Source: Picochlorum sp. 'celeri'
Lineage: Eukaryota > Chlorophyta > Trebouxiophyceae
Assembly: GCA_010909725.1 (NCBI GenBank)
Contig: JAACMV010000002.1
Span: forward strand, 372,001 to 436,000
DNA: 64,000 bases
Direction of reading: 5' to 3'
Notes under the pieces: model-generated
The model's database searches: none
The model's input: only the letters and a program-made list of their open reading frames with translations
Told to the model about the DNA's origin: nothing
Position numbers and translations under genes: made by a program
Part shown: positions 52,589 to 61,490 of the stretch, piece after piece
How positions within the stretch are numbered: position 1 is the first letter of the stretch
Layout: each line of letters opens with the position of its first letter

Positions 52589-54491
52589 ATGAGGACAAGG
52601 CCCCGTACTGTACTGACGAGCGTGTGGTTTGTAGGATACCACATGATGGTGGGATTCGTGTCGAATCATCACCTCTATAGTGGTGGGAGTGGTCATGGGA
52701 AAGGTGGCATGTATAGTGCGGGGAGAATGGATGCACTGATGGAAAGGCAGGATGGAGTACTTGGCACATTGCGTCAGGATACTCCTGCACGTCTGCATCA
52801 GGACGGCCGTGACACCACTCGATCGGCTGTGAAATCTCCCATTACGCGTCATGATCATGTGGACGAGGCGCGTGGAAAGAAGAATCCCGTGCCGGTGATG
52901 GTCTCTCCTGCTGCTCGACCACAACCACCAAAAAGCCCTGCAAGGAGTAAAGAAGAGCCACCGTCTATTCAAAACACAAAGCAGTATTCTAGTAAACGTA
53001 TACATGAGGGAAAAGAGGATATGTTCCCACCCCCTCAGCGCTCTGTAGGTGCCAAGAAGAAGATCCCACCTGCATCCTGCAGGATTCATGTATGGGATGC
53101 AGAGAGAAAGGCCCCAGGCCTTGGTTTCTCCGCATGCAATATATCTGATGTATGGCCTTTTGATCATCCTGGTAGTGGTATTGATGGCATGTATAGGACT
53201 GCCCATCAAAATGCTCCGCATGCTATTGGCTATTGGCTTGCTGAGGCTGTGAAAAAGAGTGCACTGTATGAAGAGAATTTTGATAGGGCTGATTTAATTC
53301 TTCTGAATACGTACGTTGTATTAGGCTTCATCATCAGTAAAGGAGGTTGTGTGCTAATATGTTTGTTCATTTTTTTTTTGTAGGCATTGTTATGAATCAT
53401 GGTACTACATTTTACAAAACCGTCAGGCTGATGTTCGGGATGGTGCCCTTGATCCCATCAACGAAGTTTCTTTACAGATTTCCAAGATTTTGGTCGAGGG
53501 ATTGATGACAACGACGCAATTTGTTCGCTCCAAGGGGAAAAAGTTTGTCTTGGTGAGGCCAACTTTGGGTGCCCCACCTGGTGTGATGTTGGACACGTGT
53601 GCCAAATTCAAGTCGTCATTTATTGTGGCAACGGAGCGAGGCACCTTCTGTGATAATGATAGGGACAGAGCATTCCGGGGTGATTCGGTCATTCTTCCTA
53701 TGGTTGCGGAGGGCGGAAAACATAAGATATTGCCTCTGGAAAAGAGAGACACGATGCTGTACATTCATATACCATGTCACTCAAGAGGAAATTCCAAGTC
53801 ACCCGGGATGGTGCTGCTTGATTCTATTTCGAATGAGTTGAAGAAAACCAACAATAAGGAGGGCATTGTCGTGGACTATATGGAAGATAGCTGTAAAGCC
53901 ATGGCATCTTCGGGTGGGCGGGCATCAATGATTGACAGGATGAAAAAGTCGCGCTATTGTGCCATTCTACCTTCGGCAGATAGACAGGCAACTACCCACT
54001 TACCACTTGCAGTTCAACAAGGATGTATTCCAGTGTTTTTAGGCCCTCCTTTTCATGCCATGCCGATGGTTCTAGACGTTGAGTATTCAAACATTGCCCT
54101 CTTCATTCACATGGTTGACCACACACGATCACTCTGGGCATTAGATGAAATGTCTATGGCGGATGGTGACTTGGAACCTGATGCAACAATACGATCAAAT
54201 CCAATAGAGGTGCCAAATATTGTTGATGCGATCAATCATCTCAGAAATATACCGGCACCTCTTGCTCAGAAATTGCATCAAGCAACTCTTCAGGAGTCCC
54301 ATAAATTCTCATACCATAGTACTGGAGGTGAACAAGAGTCTGCAGTAGATATCGCTATACGCCTGATGTGTGATTATTCTACAAGAATGCAGGAAGAGAA
54401 TAAGCGCAAGGCTCTCGAGAGAGCAAGCAGCCCGGATGGTTCCATAGAGAAAAAGTCCCCAGGGAATAAGAAAAAGACAACACATGCATGA
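52589..54491 (+). CDS. Exostosin-like glycosyltransferase (GT47), type II membrane protein
   Basis: Exon 1 at 52589-53310 and exon 2 at 53384-54491 are joined over a 73-nt intron (GTACGT...TTGTAG), giving 609 residues. A short basic N-terminus and a hydrophobic segment at about 8-25 (TVLTSVWFVGYHMMVGFV) form a signal anchor, followed by a disordered Pro/Arg/Lys stem of about 130 residues. The exostosin domain shows IHVWDAE, the splice-spanning NTHCYESWYYILQ, RGTFCDNDRDRAFRGD, IHIPCHSRG, and the sugar-nucleotide block SRYCAILPSADRQATTHLPLAVQQGCIPVFLGPP. The usual Glu/Asp near 'D...R..EA' is partly changed. It probably acts in the Golgi on wall or surface glycans. Confidence 0.85.
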
Positions 54492-54525
54492 CATGTCGGG
54501 CAATTACATTCGTATTTATTGTAAT

Positions 54526-56400
54526 CTATGCTTTAATAAGAATATCTTTCAAGATTGGGATGCTGGAAAGGGCCATCCAAACATCGTCTTCACTCACTTT
54601 AAGCTGTACTCTGGTTCTAGCCATGCCGGAATTGCCATGACCATTGCTCAACTGAATCAATCCCAAAGTGGACAAAACTTCCATCGCTGTTACAAACTCG
54701 CTATGAGAGTACTGCTCAACGCCAGATTTTGAACAGAGAGTCCTATGATTACTCTCGATTTCTGCCAAGGTGACAATGCTCTTGGCTTTGGATGTGTCCA
54801 CTCGACCAATGCTAGTATAGGTCGGCAAGCTGACCACATTATGGTTTAATTTCATGCCCATCAACTGCGACCCTCTTTTCTCAGATGATTTGAGACCCCG
54901 TGCTTTCAGATTTTCCCCGATCATGGCGCCAACGACACACATGATGAGCTGCTGAGGTACAGGCAGTGTGCGGATAGAATTCACATGCTCATTGGATGCA
55001 CCAATTCCACCAGATACTTTGCTCAATGCTCGAGCCATATGGCTCATACCAACTAAAGGCTTTGGTGACATAGTTTGATCTTCTCCATCCACGGATCGAT
55101 TATTGAATTCTTTTGTAGCAAAATCTACTGCCAAGGAAGCTGCACTGAGTGCTCGCCTCATATCACCTGTTCCATTGGCAATCTTTCTGGCGCAGAATTC
55201 TATCGCTCTATTGTCAAACACAGGTCCTGGAAGACGTCCAAGCCTCTCTCGAATCAATTGAGACACTTGATCCCTCAAGTATGTGGGAAATACTACATTT
55301 TTTGGCTTCAAGTTGAATCTATGGAGAATTGCCCCTGGCCTCATGAATTGCTGCATCAGGTCAATACTGTTCGCAATACCAATGATGACCAGTCTGGATT
55401 CTTTAGCAGAAGCTAGAGAAATAAGACTACCGACAATCTCCTCGCAATCCTTGCCTTCAAGCATGCCATCAATTTCGTCAAGAATCAACAAGATCATCCC
55501 AGTTTGTTTCACCAGATCAACCTCACTGATACTTGAACGTCTCCTTTTCCCATATATTTTCCCTATTTCATGTTTGGTAACTACTGGAGAATGTATGATG
55601 TTTTTGAGGTGCTCCTGAGGGGATAGGTCTGCCCATGGCCCTGACAAGACGACAGCCTTGTCATTATCATCTGGCACTTGCACCACCGGGTCTTCACCCA
55701 ACTGCCCAGTTACAGTCTTTAATGCTGCAGTTTTAAACGCATCTATGATTCTCACGAGGACATCCTTTGCAGTCTTGCTTCTCATGCAGTTGATCGAGAG
55801 AGCAACAGGTGGTGCACAATCTGTTTGGTTGAGCTTTTCGACAGCTTGCCGAACAATAGATGTCGCAGCAAGTGTTTTACCGGTACCTGGGACGCCTGAT
55901 AGATAAATGGCGCCCCCAGCATGACGCGACGTACAGTCATCTAACCATTCAGTGATACACTCTACTTGCTTTTCTCGACATGACGGAATGCAATTCGTCT
56001 CTGCACTGCCCACATGCAGGCATGTTTTTACTTCTCTCACAATATCCTCATCCCTTGGATTCCACCAGAGTGGATCATCTCCTTGTGCTGGAGAGTCCCG
56101 ACTCAAATGCCCTACATGGGTACTGTTCTCTGGGGCCTCTTCTGAAATCTTGGTCCTCTTCTTCTCTGGATGGCCATGGTCTTCCTGACAAAGCTGATCA
56201 TCTGATGTATCTTCAGGAAGCTGTTGTCTTTTCTCAGAACACTGCCTCTTCTTGCCTCCAGTGTTTTCTCTTTTGGACGTGGCCACAACGTTCCTCCTTT
56301 TCCTTTGTGATGCAGGATTGCCATCCACCTGAAAGACCTCACTCAGCCTTCTATTCCTTCTTGAGCGGACTTGAACACCGGATGATCGTGTCGTAACCAT
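54526..56400 (-). CDS. CDC6: DNA replication licensing factor CDC6
   Basis: The ATG at 56400 gives 624 residues (the frame is open to a TTG at 56433). The N-terminal 110 residues are basic and disordered with SP/TR sites. Then CREKQVECITEWLDDC introduces the AAA+ core: Walker A GVPGTGKT at about 169-176, Walker B MILLILDEIDGML, sensor 1 LVIIGIANSIDL, FPTYLRDQVSQLIRERL, and sensor 2 GDMRRALSAASLAV. A C-terminal winged-helix region follows (PVPQQLIMCVVGAM...HSEFVTAMEVLSTLGLI). It loads MCM2-7 with ORC and CDT1. The N-terminus lacks the BAH domain of ORC1, which supports CDC6. Confidence 0.87.
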   Translation of the reverse strand: MVTTRSSGVQVRSRRNRRLSEVFQVDGNPASQRKRRNVVATSKRENTGGKKRQCSEKRQQLPEDTSDDQLCQEDHGHPEKKRTKISEEAPENSTHVGHLSRDSPAQGDDPLWWNPRDEDIVREVKTCLHVGSAETNCIPSCREKQVECITEWLDDCTSRHAGGAIYLSGVPGTGKTLAATSIVRQAVEKLNQTDCAPPVALSINCMRSKTAKDVLVRIIDAFKTAALKTVTGQLGEDPVVQVPDDNDKAVVLSGPWADLSPQEHLKNIIHSPVVTKHEIGKIYGKRRRSSISEVDLVKQTGMILLILDEIDGMLEGKDCEEIVGSLISLASAKESRLVIIGIANSIDLMQQFMRPGAILHRFNLKPKNVVFPTYLRDQVSQLIRERLGRLPGPVFDNRAIEFCARKIANGTGDMRRALSAASLAVDFATKEFNNRSVDGEDQTMSPKPLVGMSHMARALSKVSGGIGASNEHVNSIRTLPVPQQLIMCVVGAMIGENLKARGLKSSEKRGSQLMGMKLNHNVVSLPTYTSIGRVDTSKAKSIVTLAEIESNHRTLCSKSGVEQYSHSEFVTAMEVLSTLGLIQLSNGHGNSGMARTRVQLKVSEDDVWMALSSIPILKDILIKA

Positions 56401-56888
56401 ATCGCCCGTCCGATTGCCAGGATTTAATGTCAATTCGTTTCAGTCAACAATGAATTCAACGAGCGAAGGACCACTTCCACACGTAATGGGTCTACACAGC
56501 CGTTCAGTGATTAAGTAATGTCTAAAATAGTCAAATGTAATCTGAAAATAACAAATATGCGTGAGATCATGCGTCTTTGATCAGATTCTGCTCTCTTAGA
56601 TCTGCTCACACGGAACAATTTGAATTTGAAATTGTCCCGCCTGCAGCCATGGAGTATTTACCTACCAGAGCGTCTTTAAAGTCAATAACATGTATTAAAA
56701 CGTATATTAGGTGATTAGTTACTGCACTATGAACCGTGGAATGCGAGTTTAATGACACCCTTTTCAAGCAGATTCTGCTCCCGGTGACTACCTAATCAAG
56801 GAACATCATTTCATTGATACTGATGATCATCATACAGCCGGGTCGTGCTTCAACTCTTGATCGCTTTGGACATTGGAATACAGCGGCG
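56401..56888. other. Intergenic, no gene seen
   Basis: About 490 bp of AT-rich sequence between two leftward genes holds the CDC6 promoter and the 3' end of the coiled-coil/AT-hook gene. Confidence 0.4.
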
Positions 56889-57938
56889 TTATTCGTTCGA
56901 CTTGGTCTTTTCTAATTCAGCTTTTAAGACGGCAACTTCTCGCTGAGCTTTCTCAACAAGCTCTACTGCTCGATCTTCAACTGTCTCTACTAGAAGTGCA
57001 GCCTCGGCTCTAATTTCATATGATCTCTTTTTGGCTTCTGATGCAACAGCTTGTGCAACCTCTGCGGCATCCGAGACATCGTCACGAACGACTGATGCAT
57101 CATCCACCACGTGCACCTTCCTCGGTCTACCCCTCTTTCGCTTGGGTTTCTCCTCAGCGTCACCACGCAATGATACCTCGGTTTGTAATTGAATCAATTT
57201 ATTCCGCAGCTTTTCGTTTTCTTGTCGCAATGACGCTGAAATATCCTTTTCCATTTCTATGTCAGCCAAGGCCTTCATCTCTTTCTGAAGATATTCTCTT
57301 GCATCATGAGCTGCCAGCACAATATCCTCCTCCAATTTGGATATTACCTTCTGCTGCCTCTTTATTTCTTCGAGAGCATCATCTCTTTCTTGCTGAGCCA
57401 TCTTGATCCCCTCCAATGTCTTTTCAATGTAGGCATTGGAACTGTCAAGAGTCTTCTCAGCAGCAAGACGGCCCAATTTCTCGTCAGAGAGCTGCTCTTC
57501 ATACATCTGTAAAGAATTTGAATGAGACTGGATTTCATTCTTCAACGATTCATTCTGACGAGACAAATATTCAATGTCCTCATACGCTTGCTCTAGTCTG
57601 AACAGCATCTCATTCTGCTCCTTGAATACCAGCTCAATCTGGTCATCTCTTTGATGCAATTCATTCGTCACAGCATCCAACTTTCTGCTCAGAGCCATAT
57701 TGTCCTCTTCAAGAACCGATTTGATCGATAAGAGCTCGTGAAGATGCTGTTCCAGATCTGTAGTATCACCTGACGCCTCAGGCGTCGCCAAGGCAACGAC
57801 AGGTGGTCGTCGAAACCCTTTGCCGCATCTAGAAATCCCACACGCCACAGTATATCCCCTTGGTGAATCAAAAGACACATTCCCTATGATCTGGGGTTGA
57901 GAGGGGGGTCGCAGGTATCTCGAGGCCAGACTGCACAT
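56889..57938 (-). CDS. Coiled-coil protein with AT-hook, probably plastid-targeted
   Basis: The ATG at 57938 gives 349 residues. The first 50 residues are rich in Ser, Arg and Gly with no acidic residue until about residue 23 (SLASRYLRPPSQP...CGISRCGKGFRRPP) and end near a VALA-like cleavage site, typical of a plastid transit peptide. Residues 60-240 are a coiled coil. An AT-hook in a basic patch (KRKRGRPRKVH) lies near 268, followed by a second helical coiled-coil segment of 70 residues. This combination suggests a protein that attaches plastid nucleoids to a membrane or to each other. No named family is recognised. Confidence 0.65.
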   Translation of the reverse strand: MCSLASRYLRPPSQPQIIGNVSFDSPRGYTVACGISRCGKGFRRPPVVALATPEASGDTTDLEQHLHELLSIKSVLEEDNMALSRKLDAVTNELHQRDDQIELVFKEQNEMLFRLEQAYEDIEYLSRQNESLKNEIQSHSNSLQMYEEQLSDEKLGRLAAEKTLDSSNAYIEKTLEGIKMAQQERDDALEEIKRQQKVISKLEEDIVLAAHDAREYLQKEMKALADIEMEKDISASLRQENEKLRNKLIQLQTEVSLRGDAEEKPKRKRGRPRKVHVVDDASVVRDDVSDAAEVAQAVASEAKKRSYEIRAEAALLVETVEDRAVELVEKAQREVAVLKAELEKTKSNE

Positions 57939-58049
57939 GTTCAAAAACACTCGGCACACAGACAAAAAGACTGATTACTGTCCCCTCAAATCCCCAATTT
58001 ACACGAATTTGAATATTAAAAAGTATTAAAAGTGCACTATGTATGAGAG

Positions 58050-59138
58050 TCAATCAGTGACTTTTTTGACAGCGGAAAAGTCCTCATCTCCAAGCTGCGC
58101 ATCCAAGGCCTTTTCAAACGTTTCCGTCGCTGCAGCTGCAGCAGGAACCCGTGTCCCCGTCTCTTTCGCAAGTTCCATGGCGAATCTCATATCCTTGAGC
58201 TGATGTTTGAGTGGGAATGCCGTGGGGTACTCATCCTTCAACATGGCCGGGCCTTTCAGAGCAAACATGGGGTTGGCCATGGCTCCATTGGCCAGCACGG
58301 CAAGCAAATCTTCTGCACTCAATCCCGACGCCTCGGCCAATTTGATTCCTTCCGCAAAGGATTCCATCATTGTTCCCATAATCATATTGACCACAATCTT
58401 CATATTAGCAGCGTTGATAATTTCGCCAAGATAGACTGTCAACTTTCCCATGATATCCAACAGAGGGAGTGCTGCTTCATACAGGCCCTTGTCTCCTGCT
58501 GTCATGAATATCAACGTTCCCGTTTCTGCTGGTCCTTTAGACCCAGAAACAGGAGCAGCCAAATATGTCCCACCTTTGGACGAGATCTCTTTCGAAATTC
58601 GCATGGATGTCTCTGCCTCAACAGTACTCACATCCACATACCCTTTGCCTGGGCCCATCCCTTGCAGCAACCCATCATCACCAAATGCAACCGCATCGAA
58701 TGATGCTCCATCCACAAGTACACTGATTATAATCTCGCTCTGTTCCACAACATCGCGTGGTGTCTTGGCGACAGTGACAGACTCTCCATACTGGGAAGCC
58801 ATCTTCTCACACTTTTCAGAACTTCTGTTCCAAACAGTGACATGATAACCAGCCTTGAGCAGATTTTCCGTCATTGGGTATCCCAAAATCCCTAATCCGA
58901 TGAACCCAACCCGAGTTTTTCCAGGTTCAGCTTTTTCAAATGTTGCCATGGTGGACAAGTGACCTCTTCTCAATCTCTCAGCGCTGATGAATCGATCCGA
59001 TCGTTTGGACAGAGTATGCCTAGTATATGATTGTTTGAAATACGCAGGCGTACGTTGCGTGAAATTCGCCTGATATGCTGGTAGTCTTGTTGAAGAATAA
59101 CAGTCTGTCAGTGATCTCTGGATTTGAGCCACGTTCAT
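58050..59138 (-). CDS. GLYR: Glyoxylate/succinic semialdehyde reductase (beta-hydroxyacid dehydrogenase family)
   Basis: A single exon of 362 residues. A leader of about 65 residues rich in Arg, Ser and Thr (RLRRGHLST) should target an organelle. The Rossmann motif GFIGLGILGYPM is at 78-89, then VWNRSSEKCE, the substrate loop YVDVSTVEAETS, the family signature APVSGSKGPAETGTL, and the catalytic Lys in AANMKIVVNMIMG. The C-terminal helical domain contains FPLKHQLKDMRFA. It reduces glyoxylate and succinic semialdehyde with NADPH, linked to photorespiration and the GABA shunt. 3-hydroxyisobutyrate dehydrogenase is a less likely alternative. Confidence 0.88.
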   Translation of the reverse strand: MNVAQIQRSLTDCYSSTRLPAYQANFTQRTPAYFKQSYTRHTLSKRSDRFISAERLRRGHLSTMATFEKAEPGKTRVGFIGLGILGYPMTENLLKAGYHVTVWNRSSEKCEKMASQYGESVTVAKTPRDVVEQSEIIISVLVDGASFDAVAFGDDGLLQGMGPGKGYVDVSTVEAETSMRISKEISSKGGTYLAAPVSGSKGPAETGTLIFMTAGDKGLYEAALPLLDIMGKLTVYLGEIINAANMKIVVNMIMGTMMESFAEGIKLAEASGLSAEDLLAVLANGAMANPMFALKGPAMLKDEYPTAFPLKHQLKDMRFAMELAKETGTRVPAAAAATETFEKALDAQLGDEDFSAVKKVTD

Positions 59139-59436
59139 GCCTTGCCCGCGCGTATCCGTATTGATCCGGGTAGGATATATCTAGTAAAATAATATATAAG
59201 TTTTTAAGGCAGCTTGAGACACAATGTGTGACATCAAAGCTGAGGGCTCATGTCTACCACCCACAGTCATGTACCGCCAGGGCATGGCCAGGAAGAAACC
59301 CTACCGGCCACATGAGCATCTCATGATTCATCGTGTGATTGCTTTTTAAATAGTAGATACTATGGATCACATAGTTGGGCAGTTTTCTCTGCCAACACGT
59401 TCGTTAACAAAATACAAGTCGATGATTCCTAACCAA

Positions 59437-61256
59437 TTACTTCTTACGGGAGGCAGATGCAAGTCTATCCTCCTCAATCATCTGTGACAACTCAAACATT
59501 CTCTCCAAAGCCTCCATATTTGCCAGAGTCTGTGTTACAGCCTCTGGGTCAGCTCCATCACAACGCAGAGCAGTCATTGGGCCGTGGAGCAGCTTGTTCA
59601 CAATACCCTTGCTAAGTTCTTCTATGGCCTTTTTCTGCTTGTTGGTCAATCCATCCCCAAGCTTGTTCAGTGCCTTTTCAAGTTCTGCACTTCGCACAGA
59701 CTCTGCTTTTCCACGAAGTGCCTTAATTGTTGGAACAGTTTCCAAAGAATCTCTCCATGCTTCGAAAGACATTTGCTCTTCTTTCAGGAGAACCTCAGCC
59801 TCTGCAGCAGCCTTGGCACGGGCTTCTGTGTTGGCAGCGACGACTTCCTTCAAATCATCGACATTGTACACGATGGAACCACAAGAGTCGACGGAAATAT
59901 CGGCAGCGATGTTACGAGGTACAGAAATGTCAACAAATCTGCGGACTCCTCCCACTGCATCTGGCGCTGCTGGCATGTTTGCAACATCTGATGCATGGAT
60001 GAGCAATTCCTCTGATCCTGAGGCGGCAAAAATAACATCAGAGTTGGCAACACATTCCATCAACTCTGGCATGAGGTGAATATCAAAATCAACCTCTGGG
60101 AATTCCTCTGCGAGAGCCTCGCAGCGTGGAAGAGATCTGTTCAAGAGGGTGATTTTATTGCACCCTTTTGAATGCAAGTGCTTGACCAACAACTTTGACA
60201 TCTTTCCAGCTCCAATAATGCACACGCGAGCATCATCAAATGTATTACCTGGGAGTTTCAACTGAGCCAATTCTGCGGCAGCAGAAGACACGGACACAGC
60301 ACCAGAAGCAATGGAGGTCTCTGAACGCACCCTCTTGCCTGCTGTCACAGCCTGCTTGAACAATCCATTCAAATGGCGCCCAAAGCCAGGGCAGTTTTGA
60401 CCAACCTTGTGCACCTGCTTCACCTGGGCCAAAATCTGGCCTTCTCCCATGACAAGAGAGTCCAGCCCACCGGACACGCGGAGAAGATGAGAGGTGGCGT
60501 CTCTGTCCCTGAGCAGGAAGAGGTGAGGCCTCAGTTCATCGAGAGGAATGCCGCTCGCCTTGGACATCCATTCTTCTACTTCCCTCACACCTCTGTGGAA
60601 AGAAAGCCCGACCACGTAGATCTCCATGCGATTGCACGTCGACAAGACAGCTGCCTCTTCGATGTGTGGATAGGCACACAGTTCCTCAATAGCACGAGGC
60701 CACTCTGGCTCTGGCACTGCCAATTTCTCACGCAACTCAACTGGGGCATTATGCACAGTGAGGCCGATAGCGATAATACTGCTTTTCTTTTCCATCGCAT
60801 ATCCTGCGTAGGTCAGACGTGAACAGAGTGAGTGAGCACGTGAAACAATTGACAAGGTTGCGGATCGCCCGCCTTATCCTGATCCAGTCCCGGCCACTCC
60901 CTTCCGAGAGAGCCCCAGACCGGTCAAGTTGGACGATCAAATCCTCTCGTCCAAGATACGTCAGTAACCACGAGGACACCCCGTCCCAACCCCTGTGATA
61001 CTCATTGACATCTCAACGTACTGTTAATTCCTTTCCCATTGCTGATCTCAATCTGCTTGAGGGCATTTTGAGAGGCAGAGACGTGAGTCGCTGGCAGTTT
61101 GACACCCACGCCAGCAGACTCAGTCCCAACGTCCTGTTCTACTGCAGCTGCTCGAACATATGGGCGAATCATTTGCATGTGTGATGTACTTATCTGAGAT
61201 TTGCCATATGCATGCTTGTTGGCAGCTACATGACACCGTAACATGTGGCTCGCCAT
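59437..61256 (-). CDS. HEMA: Glutamyl-tRNA reductase, plastid
   Basis: Exon 1 at 61022-61256 and exon 2 at 59437-60803 are joined across a 218-nt intron (GTACGT...CGCAG), giving 533 residues. Exon 1 encodes a transit peptide rich in Ser, Ala and Arg (MASHMLRCHVAANKHAYGK...). After the splice the sequence continues NRYAMEKKSSIIAIGL, as in plant GluTR. Next come the catalytic Cys of STCNRMEIY (about residue 135), GLDSLVMGEGQILAQVK, the NADPH fold VCIIGAGKMSKLLVKHL, NRSLPRCEALAEEF, and the C-terminal dimerisation helix region. The enzyme makes glutamate-1-semialdehyde, the committed step of tetrapyrrole synthesis in plastids, and shares the window with UROS. Confidence 0.95.
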
Positions 61257-61490
61257 GGCGCTCGATATTCACGCGTTATCACGGCACCAGAAGCAAATAC
61301 AGAGATCCTACTCTAGAGATAATGGGAATTGGAATATTAAATTATTCCAGAGTTTTTATATACAGCCAGGAATGGCACGGTTCAGGAGTGTTCTACCAGT
61401 TGTGATCCACATTCCAATCCGGATTCGGCTCTGGAGAAGGCGCCCTTTTTTGGATGATGATCAACAACTCACAAGTTACACGTCATTCAT
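61257..61490. promoter_or_regulatory. Intergenic, HEMA promoter region
   Basis: About 230 bp lies upstream of HEMA. A CATT tetranucleotide run at 61485-61500 overlaps the end of the next gene. No gene is seen. Confidence 0.35.

Noticed and set aside
52511..53221. 236-codon minus-strand frame
   Set aside because: Antisense to exon 1 of the GT47 gene, whose exostosin motifs and splice make the plus strand the coding one.
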